Shown here one piece after another: positions 1 through 12,039 of a DNA stretch of 64,000 bases (position 1 is its first letter; every line of letters starts with the position of its first letter). A model generated the notes under the pieces. That model was not told the DNA's origin and made no database searches. It saw nothing but the letters and a program-made list of their open reading frames with translations. The position numbers and the translations under genes were made by a program. Source of the stretch: Dryococelus australis (Eukaryota; Arthropoda; Insecta; Phasmatodea; Phasmatidae); NCBI GenBank assembly GCA_029891345.1, contig CM056995.1, forward strand, positions 216,260,547-216,324,546. The letters are read 5' to 3'.

Positions 1-893
1 AAATTTTCTTTAACAATGATTCAAAATATGCTACAATTGTAACAGGAATGTGCTTCGTTTGTTTGTAGTTTTTAATGTTATTTTTTCACATTTAGAAGGT
101 AAACTGATTCTTACTGATTCTTTTTTAGAGCAGTCGTTTAAATGATAATTTAATTTTTCTTGAGAGGTAAAGAATTGAAGGCACATATCACATAAGTAAA
201 TATTACCATTTTAATCAGTTTTTTGTGTTGAAAGCAGCTTCGATAAATTCTTAATCCAACAGTAATGCGAGTTTTATCATATTTGAAATAGAATGAATTT
301 TATATGCTTATCATTTTTGTGTTTTGTAACTTTTATTGGATATACTTGGGACTTACCTTCAATAGAGTATACATTTATAGATATATGAATTTGATTTTCT
401 ATTTTTGGTATATCGTCAATTTTAATAGGATATTCATATTTATCTATTACTTCATCAATATTAAGCCCCACACTCTTATATTAGTTCCCATTTGTGGATC
501 TTCGTTTGCTGGAAACAATGCATATTTGATTGCCCAAAGCAAACTTTTTTGATATTTATTTTTTACATTAATATATGCTTGTTTCTTTTTAATTCTTTTT
601 GGTAGATCAGTATATGTTGATCACTTTAATGGATTATACTTATTAATAGATAACTGTAATCCATTTATTTAATACAATCTCCAATCTAAATTTTTTTTTC
701 TATATTAGTTATTCCTGCAGGTATTGCTCTTTTTTACGTATTTGTAATAATCATTTATTCCTCCTTTGTTAAATATGCCATGGGTATTTGACGGAATCTC
801 AAAATTATCAAATATATTAAATTTTTTACTGTGAAAAATGGTTCTTACATAAATGTGAAATTCCACCCCTCTCTTAACTTCTAAGGTGATCAC
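1..893 (-). pseudogene. Polinton DNA polymerase B, N-terminal half (fragment, second Polinton copy)
   Basis: This is the N-terminal part of a protein-primed family B DNA polymerase of Polinton/Maverick type, read on the minus strand and cut by the window start. The piece at 277-471 contains ISINVYS followed by a YPIK block, and aligns by eye with ISINVYT plus its downstream block at 37,957-38,250 in the other Polinton. Between 472 and 704 there are LPKRI and the KKQAYINVKN block that precede it in this family. 705-893 resembles the still earlier N-terminal region. Below about 240 the frame shifts and a C-x2-C...H zinc-finger-like segment appears, then residues resembling the first exonuclease motif at the window edge. 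Several stops and frameshifts make it a pseudogene. The residues differ widely from the 37-40 kb copy, so it belongs to another Polinton lineage. The exonuclease and polymerase domains would lie outside the window. Confidence 0.7.
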
Positions 894-1105
894 ATATTAT
901 CTCAAATATCTTATGTTCTATTGATTTTAAAAATGATTAGCTATTTTCAATGTTATATGTTTTGATAACCTACCATCAAAAGCTATATAAACTCTTTAAG
1001 TTTTATTTGTTCTTCTATTTCTTTTGTATCCATATACATTATTAGAAAAAGGATTTTTTTTAAAAATCATTTTATCTTCTTTATGATATATATATTTCTT
1101 TTCTA

Positions 1106-1106
<1 letters not shown>

Positions 1107-1139
<33 letters not shown>
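1107..1139. repeat. (TA)n microsatellite
   Basis: An uninterrupted TA dinucleotide run of about 33 bp inside the left Polinton fragment. Confidence 0.9.
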
Positions 1140-1142
<3 letters not shown>

Positions 1143-1391
1143 CTAGAAAAAAGAAATATATTAAAAATAATTTTTATCTTCGTCATATAATTCTTTATCA
1201 ACAACATCATAAAAGGGCAAATTTTGAAAGTCCCGTTTCCTAATCTAATGCTCTAGGAGAATTACCTTGTGTTATGATGTGATACTTCTAATTAAATCAT
1301 CCTTTCTTAGCTTGTGCAAAAAGAAGAAGAAAAATTAACGCAAAGGAGTAAAATGTTGTTTTAGTTATTTTTAATATTTAAAACATTGTTT

Positions 1392-1953
1392 TTAATTATT
1401 TATATTTTTGTTACTATAATATTTCTTTGTATATTCACTAAAATATTTTTTGCATTTTGTTGTAAGTTTATCTATAGTAGCTTTATGACGATAAAATGAA
1501 TGAATAAGTTTATTCTCTTTACATACTACACAGGTCTTAGTTGAATAATCACCATGTAGAATTTCATTTGTATTGTATATTTTTATACTTTTTTGAGATA
1601 TGGAGTACAAACGTATTTTCTACATTCGCATATCACTTTATTTAATCCAAAATTATTTCTGACATATTCAGCGAAACATTTTTACAGGTGTTAATATGCT
1701 TATCACACACAAAAGTGTGTTTATGTGATGAAAAGCTTTCTATGTGTAATACTTTACCACACATTTTACAATGCTTACATATGTCATTAATTTCCATTTC
1801 GTAAGAGAGCAGCGATTCAATTTCTTGTTTACAGAGAAAGAAATTTACTAACCGGAATGAAAAAATGGGGTTGCATAAATATCTAAAAACAATATAAACC
1901 CTGATGTGTGAACAATAGATACATTTTTTTTTCATATCCCAAAATTTCAGCAA
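1392..1953 (-). pseudogene. Two related cysteine-rich zinc-binding ORF fragments
   Basis: Two minus-strand ORFs (1,642-1,953, then 1,392-1,610) each carry a C-x2-C followed by an F-x2-H/K patch and a distal Cys. The first has CKMCGKVLHIESF and the second CVVCKENKLIHSF with a later KCKKY. Both fit the small zinc-binding module found beside HNH-type nucleases and in some viral genes, but no HNH residues are visible. Their similarity suggests one protein with a repeated module that has since broken up. They lie upstream of the polymerase fragment on the same strand and are probably cargo of the same Polinton. The function is not recognised. Confidence 0.4.
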
Positions 1954-2002
1954 CAGTTGTTTTTTCTTCCTCTTAATAATTTTCTTTCTTTATAAATAAA
2001 AA

Positions 2003-2296
2003 ATGGAACAGCTGCTCACCAAGTTAAACAATTCATATGAATTAACTAAACAAGAAGATCTTGAAAAAAATAAATAGTATGCTGCTACAGAAATTCAATT
2101 TTATGAATCTCAGTTTGGTAAAAAAATTGATTGTATTCTAGATGGTAAGTATAAAATTACATTACTAGATCTATATGTAAATGTATCTGACAAAAGTAGT
2201 TTGAAATTAATAAATGAGAAACAGGATTTTATAACTTATAAAGGCTTAAAAGGAATGAAAAATGAAAAATCAATGCATGATATAGAGTTCTCTTAA
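2003..2296 (+). pseudogene. Short unrecognised ORF with an internal stop
   Basis: From an ATG the frame is open for 98 codons except for one TAG at 2,075-2,077, after 24 residues. It has a lysine- and asparagine-rich composition with no Cys cluster, signal peptide or membrane segment. It sits next to the left Polinton fragment in the opposite orientation, so it may be a Polinton accessory gene, but I do not recognise the family. Confidence 0.3.
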
Positions 2297-2924
2297 AATG
2301 TATAAATTGTGTGATATGAATCTAGTAAATGGCTTGTTAATATTTTTTTTTCATACTTCGTGGGTCCACCGCATGGGAGCTCTTAGCTGTAATGAATAAT
2401 AACATAAAATTTCACTTGTTTTTAGCTTAAATTTGCTTGAATTTGCTTTCAATTTGCTTGATTTTGTCTTAAATTTACTTGATTTCGATCGTTTTTTCAT
2501 CAAATTTCAGATTTTGACTTTACATTTTTTCCTGTACTTTCGTTATAAATAGTAGTAGCTGCATAAAAAATATTATTACCTGCAATTTTAGTAGAACTTG
2601 CCGTACTTTTTATGCCACTGCACTAGAATTCTAATTTTATTTTTACTGGAGGAATATTCTGGAAGTAGAACTTCAGGCGGCCTTCAGAAAAGTGTGAAGT
2701 AACGGCGAATAGATTGTAGAGACGAAGTAGCGTGGTGGCTTCTTTGATGTGGGAGTACTCATTCAAAATTTAATTTTTGTTGAACTACCCCTCCACGCAG
2801 TACAACAGTCACCAACCAACTTAGCGCACTGTAAAAAATGTTTGTAACTTTTACTGAGAAATCGTTTGTAGTTTTACAAATATTTGTAACAGTACAAAAT
2901 ATTGTCTTGTAAAAGTACTAAAGG

Positions 2925-3118
2925 TAGTTGGCGATAAAGTGAGCACTTTTGAAATCGACCTTTGATAAATTTCACTGCCCCCACCTGCATATATTTCAAC
3001 GGTAACATTGACTGGTTTCCGCCTAGTTAAGTTGGTAAAGACATAGGGAAAGTAGTTCTGTATCTTAAAGTGGGATTTCACGTGTTAAATCAACATTTGT
3101 GAATACCGATATTTTGTT
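2925..3118 (+). repeat. Dispersed repeat block A, copy 1
   Basis: The block starts with a degenerate CGATAAAGTGAGCACTTTT motif resembling the terminal repeat of the MITE at 7,630. It continues through a CTGCATATAT segment and a GTTAAGTTGGTAA segment. The same order of words recurs in the same orientation at 28,335-28,490. The SINE at 3,133 is inserted immediately downstream. Confidence 0.5.
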
Positions 3119-3119
3119 T

Positions 3120-3393
3120 CTTTATTTATGTAGGGGCCACGGTGGTTGAGTGGTTAGACTGCTCGCCTCCCACCCAGGCGTTCCCAGTCCAATCCCCGGC
3201 CCGGTCACCGGATTTTCGCACGTGGGAATCCTGCCGGACGATGCCGTTGGACAGCGGGTCTTCTCGGGGATCTTTCGTGTCCCCCGCCCTTTCATTCCGG
3301 TGCCGCTACATACTCACTTCAATCACCCTCATCGGCTCTCAAGACCTCGCTGTTAAGAGCCGCCCAAATCTCTTCACTCACTTTATTTATGTA
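3120..3393 (+). mobile_element. tRNA-derived SINE with perfect 13-bp target site duplications
   Basis: The body spans 3,133-3,380 (248 bp). It is flanked by identical CTTTATTTATGTA at 3,120-3,132 and 3,381-3,393, the hallmark of target-primed insertion. The 5' end, GGGGCCACGGTGGTTGAGTGG, contains a consensus RNA polymerase III A box (TGGTTGAGTGG); a degenerate B box (AGTCCAATCCC) follows about 50 bp later. There is no poly(A) or simple-repeat tail; the body ends ...TCTTCACTCA. A second copy lies inverted at 59,861-60,115, which confirms a family. The intact TSD implies a relatively recent insertion. Minor ORFs across it are not genes. Confidence 0.9.
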
Positions 3394-3849
3394 TTTTCAT
3401 TGCCTACGTGCGTTAGAATCAGGAAATTTGCAAAAATATGTACATTTTAAATAATTTCTCAGTTAAGCCTGACTGACGCATGAATAAACTGATCAGGCCC
3501 GTTGCAATATTAATTTTATATGGTGGAAATATACACAGTGTGAATGTAAGTAGATCTTAAGCAGGGCTTTCAAAAGTACTCAGTTTAATTTGAAAAGCCT
3601 TTGGTCAGTAAAACTACAAGGGCCGTGTTTGCAAATGACCTCAAGAAATGTTTTGTACTACACTGACCTGTATCCACGAGCTCAAGCAAAATGGCGAACA
3701 CTCAACTACGTTATATCCGCATATAGTGGTTTGTGCGAAAACTAAGGGCGATGTTAATTGCAGTCGCGTACAAAAAGGAATGTATTGTAGGTTTGAATAA
3801 CATAAAACACTTTATAAAAAAACTCAAATAACTGTAATAAAACGACCAC

Positions 3850-4310
3850 AAAGTTAACATTTCGTAAACTATGCTCGAGTGTAACTCGAGCAAAGCTAAT
3901 GTGAAAATCTCTTAGTTATTCAGAACTAAAGTCTCATGTATGTGCAGTTTTTGTTCGGCTAGTGTTTAACATGACCGCACAAGAACACGACAGTACAGTA
4001 ACAATGAGAGAATATATTTTTTTATGGGCACTCAAAGAGACATAATTTATTGTAAATCCTTTTGCACGATAAAGGGCATTTAATCGTGTCAATATCACCT
4101 CGATTCTGCATTGGTTGATGATTGGCCAATAATAAACGCCGTAAAGTACAGGGTGGGGTTGGTTGTGGTGTGGACCAATAGGACGATGGTGAATTCGAAC
4201 ACAGACACCTACATAACTAGTATTCTTGCAGTACTGGATATAGGTGACTCATTTCTAATTTGTCTTAAGCGTCATTAAATGTGTGCTGGCCTCAATGTGT
4301 TAAAACACGT
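3850..4310 (-). repeat. Dispersed repeat block C, copy 1 (inverted relative to 28.5 kb)
   Basis: The reverse complement of this block matches 28,488-28,945 by eye over about 420 bp. Shared words include GGATTTACAATAAAT, GTACTGTCGTGTTCTTGTG, TGAGTCACCTATATCC, CCAATAGGACGAT and the ACACATTGAGGCC-like end. No coding signal is present. It is probably a non-autonomous transposon or part of a larger dispersed element. Confidence 0.75.
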
Positions 4311-4789
4311 AACGCTACTACTCATTAGTAGTTAATATTACTGTTTCGTATCTACACAGAATTCTGAAAACGAAATAAATGTGTTCTTCTCGAACGAATA
4401 ACTTCACTGATATTTTGAAATTATTCATAACCATATTTAAGACAAAAAAATAATTTTTGAGGTCGAAAGTCATATTGGTTTTGTTGTTAAGGCAATGAGG
4501 TAGTAAACACCAGGGACGTGAGTTCTTGTCCCGTGCTGGCAAGGTGGAATTATTTTGTGTTGATTATATATTGAAATAATATTTCCCTATCATATATTAA
4601 TTCATCACGTTCGTTTTCTAGAAAAAAAAATAATTTTACGAACACTTTTCAACAATGTAAGTTATTATACAAGCCTATACTTTGTAATATTACAAATATA
4701 TGTTTTGCCGATTTTACAAATGGATTTATTGGCAACTGGGTTTCGAAGAATATTTCTTGTTAAAGTAAGAAAAAATTTTACAGCGTGAC

Positions 4790-6760
4790 ACCTCAGGACA
4801 AATATGAAGGCGGTGTTTTAGGTAGAGAACATAGCGCGTGCCAGTTAAACAGACTATATGCTTTCCCTAGACCAGTGAAACATACTAGTGCAACCCCAGC
4901 CGTTTACCTAGGAATCGGCTGAAGCTGCCAGATGTCCACGAGCGAGACCATATCGAACGCAGACTTTCAAAATGGTGGCATAAAAAATTGGGTTTCTGTA
5001 TCATACCTCGGGAACCATAAAGCGAGTGAACCAAATTTTCAATGCTGGCAGAACATTATGTAAGGATTAAATTTTGGGTTGGATATTGATGTTGGTTTGC
5101 CATTTTTAAAATAACACTAAATGAAGAAATAAAGATTTTTCATTACCTCTCGAAAACTATTAGGCCTAAACAAATTCTCACCCGGTTTGGCGGGTAAATA
5201 AACTTTAATAAGTCAAGTAAACGAAAGTGATTGAACATTATCAGGTACTTACTTTCAAAATGGCTGTCATACAATTTTTTAAGGTTGATTTGGTACATCT
5301 GCCATACTATTTCAACAATTCTGACCAAATTTTGTACACTGAAAGTATCTGTTAGAAACATTACCTACATATAACAAATTATGTTGGCAATTTTGAAAGA
5401 TAACGATTTACTAATATATAATCTGGTCATATCTCGATAAATAATTTACCGATTCCTACCAATTTTACCAAACAAGTGGTACTGATGCAGGTGATGTTAA
5501 CTGATATGTTATAAGCATGCCAAACACCTATTTTCAAAATGGCGGTCATATAGCCATTTAGGCTTAGAATGCTATATGGTCGAAATTATGTAATCAATTT
5601 TAACATAACTTTGTATTTTCTCATTAGATATTAAATCAATCCACTGTATCTACATGGAGAATCTTTTGTCCTCCATTTTGCAGATTGCGACATGTGAATT
5701 AAATTTCATATGTTATATCTCGGAGAACAATTGGCAGATTCCTACGGAATTTGGCATCAAATAATACTTCAGCAGGTGGTGCAAACTGGTATTTTTTTTA
5801 TGAAGGTCAGGCAATTATTTTCATAATGGTGGGTTTATAAATATTTTAGCTGAGTGTATTTTATCAATGAAAGAAATTACGACTTAAGTTGTTAAGCTGG
5901 CAGTGCCTATTACAACCATCAAATATGTCTATGCAGGGCCTCATTTCTCTGCCATTTTGTATGATTGCCCCACCAATTAAAATAATGTTTTTATTTCATA
6001 TTTCGGGAAAAAATAAACCCATCCTTAATAAATTTGGCGAAGATGATGTACTGTGGTATGCCATATTAATATACGAAATTTTAAGAATGACGGTCTTATT
6101 TTCAGAATGACAGCTATAAAATCATTTAAGTTTTGTGTGCTCTATCTACCTGCGAATTTATTTAATCTATTTATCTCAACTATTTATATTGGCAGCGGCT
6201 AATCATCATTGAATGTGTTAGTACAATACTTTTATGTCCTGCATATATGAGGATCATCATATAAAAATTATACCATAGCTGGAGGACCAATCAACCGAAT
6301 CCCACCAAATGTTACATAGAAACATTTCAACTAATTTGTACCAAACTGTGCATGGCACCAATGCTACAGAAGTCCATGTAAACTAAGATCATTATTTAAG
6401 GGGTGTTATAACGATGTTTAAAATGGTGGCTTCATAGTAAATTTAGGAATTTTTCCTCATATATTAAACAATTTTCCAAAGTTCAAATAAATGTTGTATG
6501 TAGACGTTATACATTAGAAGCATCGTATATAGAGCCTCTTTTCTTTGGAGTTTGTGTACGATATTATCAAATAACAAAGTAAAGATTTCTTATGTTATAT
6601 GTCTGGGGCCAAATAACCGATTTCCACCTAATTCTTTGCACAATTAGTGCTAATGTAGACCATGTAAAATTAAATAATTTACGCGTCTCAGTCACATATT
6701 TTTTTATGACAGTCCTCTAAATAAGTTAAGTTAGTAAATCCTATAATTGAAAAAATTAGA
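4790..6760 (+). repeat. Diverged ~285-bp tandem repeat array, copy 1
   Basis: The phrase CATATCTCGGGAACCAATCAACC, in diverged forms, recurs near 5,003, 5,142, 5,429, 5,713, 5,998, 6,273 and 6,595. That gives spacings of about 139, 287, 284, 285, 275 and 322 bp. Each unit also contains TTTCAAAATGGCGG- and CTTTGTATGCTGGCAGT-like words. The first unit is only half length. No ORF persists across units. The same organisation recurs at 24,110-25,650 and 26,790-27,740. Confidence 0.85.
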
Positions 6761-6779
6761 CTTATTAAATCTGAAGAGG

Positions 6780-7060
6780 AATCTCCGAATCCGATCTCCA
6801 TAATGCAGTGCATTGCACTCTAGATCATTATACGAGGATTTATATGATCAAGTCCCGCGTAAGGCACGCATGTATTTGTAGTTGTATCACTAATATTGCA
6901 AACGTTTTTGGTTTACTTTATAATGTTATTGCTTTCAAAGAGAAGTACAGTCCTACCTGCAAACTCACATTTTAAAAACTTATTTAAAAATCGATTGGAA
7001 CCAAGTTGAGGAAAGTAGGCTTATTTGTTATATCAGTAACTTCTTGTTGCACTAGTGGAA
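6780..7060 (+). repeat. tRNA-like tail and flank of the 285-bp array, copy 1
   Basis: After the array a degenerate tRNA T-arm-like sequence (CAAGTCCCGCG near 6,858) occurs, followed by a block with TCAGTAACTTCTTGTTG near 7,030. Both follow the array in the same order and orientation at 27,790-28,060, so they belong to the same composite repeat. Confidence 0.55.
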
Positions 7061-7629
7061 GTTGGCCTACAGGGGCAGCTAGTTGCGTGCGCTAGTCCCC
7101 AGTCAATAGAGTATTAAAGGTAGCAAAAGTGAAGTAGCGAAGTACTAGAGGAAACCTATTGCCTGTTTGCAAATTAAATTACCCCGTATGACGTAATCAG
7201 TCGAAGTATGCTGCTGATTTTTGCGATTTAATTTCGGGATAAGCTAGAATTTAAAACCTCGAACTTTTGTATTGCTTATGATAATGGTTCAACCGTTAGA
7301 TTACACCTCATGGACAACTCTGAGCCAGTAATAAACACACAATAAAATGCAGACCCAATCAGTGTATTCCGCTAATACAAGAAGAATGGCCCCGGCCATG
7401 CATTTCAGTAGGTTGGTTTTTAGTAAATAAGGGGCAGATTGTAGTAGGCTGTCAGTTAATAAGTAACATGTGTAGAGAGTTTATGTAGGGAGGTGTTGTG
7501 AGAACATGGCGTCAGTGTGACAGGTAATTATGTATGTTTTGCTCATCAGCTCTGGCCGAGGAGCTAATGAGGTTATGCTTATTTGATCTTAAATTTTAAC
7601 TTTTGTACGGGATTGAACCTTATGGGCAA
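7061..7629. other. No gene seen
   Basis: No ORF above background, no RNA gene and no recognised repeat in this stretch. Confidence 0.5.
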
Positions 7630-7853
7630 TTCACGGTAAAATGAGCCCTTTTTAAGGCCCTGCTGAATGTTTCTTTCCATTAGATTTCTATCTTTCTGTC
7701 ACGTTTTAATATAAAATTTGCCATCGGACTAATAAACACAATGCATACATTTCGCCACTAACAAAAGTTAGCGTCTGGAGCTGCAATAAAATACATTTAT
7801 TAGTAGTTATTGCCTGTTTTAAGGGCCTTAAAAAGTGCCCACTTTACCGTGAA
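7630..7853. mobile_element. MITE with ~34-bp terminal inverted repeats
   Basis: The left end TTCACGGTAAAATGAGCCC and the complement of the right end TTCACGGTAAAGTGGGCAC match, and pairing continues through TTTTTAAGGCCCT. About 31 of 34 positions agree. The interior of roughly 155 bp has no coding capacity. No clear target duplication is visible. Degenerate forms of the same end occur near 2,930 and 28,335, so the family is repeated locally. Confidence 0.75.
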
Positions 7854-8888
7854 CAGGGTATAGCCATTGCAGTGATTTTAATTATTGATCAGACCTCTTG
7901 GGAAACATGAAAGTAAGTTTAATGGTAGTACCATGTGTTTTAAATGGTTCGGCATTCCTTTTGTGTTCATTCTGAGCGGAGTTGTGTTGGTACCACTACG
8001 CTGATGTAATTAGAGGTGTAGGTTATGAATTCCGGTAATTTTTCACAGGTTCCTCCCTAAAGATAACTTAGTGCGTTTTCAATCATTCATTTCAGTGTCG
8101 TTTTGAACCTTTGCTTATACCTCTTAGCTAATTCTGCTTTTAAGTTCTCTAAAGCTTATTCCAATAACCTGGCCAATTAAATCTGTCATTAAATTATTCA
8201 AACAAACATAATCAGTAGTAAGAAAAGTTGATAAAGATAAACAAACAATATTAAAGTTGATTTTGAATTTTCATTTAAGCCCTGGGTGGCTAATAATTGT
8301 GAGTTTTGCTATAGCAAAATTTCATCTGGTTTTGAAACTAATTTTCCGACGCATTGATCCATGTTAATTCTGTTAAATAACTTCACATTTGTGAAGGATA
8401 ATTATTATTGTTATTTATATATTTGCTGTCTACTCCACTTTCAGTGTGGATAAAAGTGGGCAACCACCCCAATTCGATTTGCAGTAACTTAAATACCTGT
8501 GTGTATTTTTTAAAATGAATTTTGATTATACTCACATCTGGGGAGTTAACCCTGGAGTATGAGTGAAAAGGGCATCATGTTAGCCATACAGTAAATTCCG
8601 TTTTTTCTTCTTCTCCAATAGAATACTGGTTAGGCCAGTGGGTCTCCTGGTTTTAATAGTGATTTCGGAAATAAAATTTAGAAGCTAGCCCGCAGTAGAC
8701 TAATGGAAACTAGAATAACCTTATAAATTTTCTTGTAATTACTTTTGTGAGTAACCCAATAAAATAGGGCCCTACTGTATTTACAGTTTTGCTCTTGCAA
8801 AACCCGTCTATTTCAATACTAATTTACTTTGTTTAGTGAAACATAACTTTAAAACTAATTTTTGGATATCATTAATAAATGTTTATCT
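7854..8888. other. No gene seen
   Basis: AT-rich sequence without a supported ORF or repeat beyond isolated short words. Confidence 0.5.
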
Positions 8889-8890
8889 TT

Positions 8891-8927
<37 letters not shown>

Positions 8928-8928
8928 G
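8889..8928. repeat. Compound (CA)n(TA)n microsatellite
   Basis: An AC dinucleotide run of about 24 bp passes directly into an AT run of about 14 bp. Confidence 0.95.
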
Positions 8929-9032
8929 ACTGAATAAAATAATTAGTTATAATTAGTTTTGAAATATTTTAATATTACATTTACTTATTAGCTTTTAAGT
9001 TACCATCCCATTGTTGAATGATTTGTGCAGTT

Positions 9033-9250
9033 AATTAGTTTATTCCTTTTTACTGTAACAGCTCTCGAACCTCTCAACCAGTGGGGTTGGTAGCATATTA
9101 TACCTGTACTTGATAGGTCCTACAAGGTAATAGGTAGTTTAATTGTTTATTCCTTTTTACTGTAACAGCTCTCGAACCTCTCAACCAGTGGGGTTGGTAG
9201 CATGGTATACCTGTACTTGATAGGCCCTACAAGGTAATAGGTAGTTTAAT
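9033..9250. repeat. Two tandem copies of a ~107-bp unit
   Basis: A segment containing TATTCCTTTTTACTGTAACA, CTCAACCAGTGGGGTTGG and CCTACAAGGTAATAGGTAG is repeated almost identically, at 9,033-9,140 and 9,141-9,250. Only a few substitutions separate the copies, so the duplication is young. It is non-coding. Confidence 0.95.
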
Positions 9251-10200
9251 TGAGTGAAATATATTGGTGTATTACTTCTTCGTCAGAGTCAGACCCATGA
9301 AACGGTTTTGTTATCTTTTGCTGCAAATTGAGTAAAACGCCCTACAACCCCCTCTCACCCCTTTATTTTTCTTCCGTATTTTTTTGTGATTTTGGGTTAA
9401 ATAAGCATTTTCTATTGTTTTCATGTAAGTATTTAGGGTACAGGGTATCGTGTTGGCCCTGATGTTTTTAGAGTTACGGCACGTTGTAGAGGCTTCGCAG
9501 GTTAGACTTTGTGTTTGCTCTTTTTTTTTTCACTGTTTTTCTAAATTTTATTTCTCTCTATCCCTACCCCATAACAGTACAACCAACACCAGTTTAGCTG
9601 TCTTGGCGTTGTAAAATGGCGGATTGTAGTGAACTGCAATAACCTCGTAAATGAAATCAGTGTATTTAAATTTTAGAGCATATTATGTGAACTAAATATA
9701 GCTTAGACCAACATTCAAGGTTTGCGAAGCATTTTAATTGTGTATCTATTATGCTTATATTTATAGAGCATAAAGTATTTTCACAAAATGAAAGGGAACT
9801 GCAGTTTGTCGTTATGTTGCACTGAATAGCCACAATATGAAATACGATAAAACATGTTAAGAAAGAGCAGATGGCAGGTCGTCAGGCAGTGCAGACGCGG
9901 GTTAATTCAACACTAAATTGTTTTTGCGGCAACATATCACCAAATTAATGTGACATATATAATAACAGCACATTATATTTTAAATAAATATTAGTTATTG
10001 ACGGCACTTAGATAGCAAAAATTACTATTTTAGGAACATTAATACTGTTGTCACAACATAAGACTCATTTTATGTGCACACATAAAGACAACGGCAGATT
10101 TGGCACACTGCAGAATTAATTTTGCAGGGAAATCTTGTATCCGACATTAATGCCATATAATTTAATAAGACACTTCAAATAAGTGGTGGGAACTAAATAT
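9251..10200. other. No gene seen
   Basis: No supported ORF, RNA gene or repeat family. A pyrimidine-rich stretch lies around 9,520. Confidence 0.5.
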
Positions 10201-10260
10201 TTTGCTCGCAAAAATGGTAAAGTATATTGTAATATATCAGTTTCTTAATGTGATTTGGAT

Positions 10261-10327
10261 GTGTGTATATATATACACACACACACACACAATATATATA
10301 TATGTATATAATTATATATATATAATA

Positions 10328-10366
<39 letters not shown>

Positions 10367-10400
10367 TGTGCGTGTGTGTGTGTGTGTGCGTGTATAAGTA
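10261..10400. repeat. Compound microsatellite (TA)n/(CA)n/(GT)n
   Basis: Alternating TA, CA, long TA and GT runs fill about 140 bp. The ORF running through them is a low-complexity artefact. Confidence 0.95.
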
Positions 10401-11004
10401 TTAAAATGTATAGACATATCCAAAAAGCTTATGGTAACTTTTTTATGAATGTTATCTCATTTCTTCAAAATATCGTAATTGTTTTTATATTTTTCTGATT
10501 GTTGTGCAAGAAGTCAAACGATTTGTAATTATCTTAAAATATAATTAAACAATGTCACGGTTTAAAAATTAATATCAAACATACTTAATGTCAAAAATAA
10601 ATACAAGATGGCGTCCAACATTGGCCACTAAAATAATTTCGTAGCAAGCAACGAGGTTCGCGACTGCGGTGAACTAGGTTACAGAGAATCGCTCTAAGGG
10701 GACGTAGTTAGTTATCCGTGCAAGCAGCTCTTGTACACCCCGCATAGGGAAGTGAATGCCTGCGACGAGGTGGAACTAAATCTAGCCGAGGCTGGTACAT
10801 TCGGCAACTGCTCGTGTCGCCCTCCGGTAAACACGACTGCGCTGCGCAAATACCAGTATTTCACAGACGGTTCGCCCAGCCTCGCGGGTGGACGGTAACG
10901 GCGGCGTAAATATCCCGCGGATAAACACTGCACGCTCCGTACCGAGAGATGTAGACCGCAACTACTCCCTCACGCCTACACCGACCTGCTAGTGACAGCG
11001 GACA

Positions 11005-11640
11005 TGCGGCGTCTACCCAGTGATGCTCCTGTAATAGCTGGCACCTTCGTGAGTAGAGTTCAGAAGTATTTCCCAGGCCAGCGGGCAAGCAGCCTGCATA
11101 ACCTCTCTCTCACACTCACCCTGTGATGCCTCTGTAATGGCAGTACCCTTCCTGAATAGAGTTCCTAGGTATTTCCCAGGCCAGCGGGCAGGCTGCCTGA
11201 ATAACCTCTGTCTCACGCTCACCCTGCAATGCCCCTGTAATGGCAGTCCCCTTAGTGAGTAGAGTTATGAGGTAATTCCCTGAACCAGCGGGCAGGCGGG
11301 GGTTATTACCTCTGTCTCACGCTCACCTTGTGATGCCTCCGTAACAGCAGTCCCCTTCGTAATTAGAGTAACATGGTATTTCCCAGGCCAGTAGACAAGC
11401 TGCAAGAACTACCTCCGTCACATGTTCACAGTATGCCCCTGTTATAGCTAGCCTCTTCGTGAGTATATTTCCGAAGTATTTTCCAGTCCAGCGGACAAAC
11501 GGTGAGAGCTGTCTCTGTTTGTTACGCCTATCCAGTGATGCTCCGATAATGGCCCGTCCTCTAGTTAATAGAGTTACGAGGTATTTCCCGGTTCAATGGT
11601 TTATAAATGGGATAGTGAGCCATAGTGGCTTTCAAGGTAA
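11005..11640. repeat. ~103-bp tandem repeat, about six units
   Basis: The words GTGATGCCTCTGTAATGGCAG (diverged) and GTATTTCCCAGGCCAGCGGG recur. Unit starts fall near 11,019, 11,121, 11,224, 11,329, 11,430 and 11,533, giving a period of 101-105 bp. The GC content is clearly above the surroundings. Open frames here shift between units and show no family. The last unit borders the gypsy remnant. Confidence 0.9.
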
Positions 11641-12039
11641 CTTGTAAAGTGATCTTCGTGGTGCTTCAACTGCATAGCAAAGTGTTTGAAATATAATGTT
11701 TTTTATTAAACTGTTAGCGGTGCGCCCGATGTACAGATCTACGAAAAGAACACATGCTTCGGACTATGCCAATCGATTACTTTCTAGGCATCATGCATAT
11801 TTGAAACACCATTTCAAAGAACTCGAACATAGCTAGTAACAGATTTACAAAGTTATGTGTATCAAAATAATCTGGCGAGATTCATATAAAAGTAGCCGAG
11901 AGGTCAGCATTCACACTTGGTACTGAATTTCAACAAATAAAATGATAGTCGTCACTAAAGTCCCATGGGTACACTTAGCACGACGAGAATGCTGCATGCC
12001 AACTTAGTTATGCGCTTAGTAGCTACAGCACACTTGATA

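Noticed and set aside
3142-3450. 102-codon frame in the GC-rich patch
   Set aside because: It coincides with the SINE body and its flank; the second SINE copy does not keep the frame open.
10202-10498. 98-codon open frame
   Set aside because: It is made of Tyr/Ile and Cys/Val runs translated from TA, CA and GT microsatellites.
11890-11930. TATAAAAG followed ~20 bp later by TCAGCATTC, promoter-like
   Set aside because: A gypsy LTR promoter was considered, but it lies on the strand opposite to the gypsy remnant and no LTR pair is visible.
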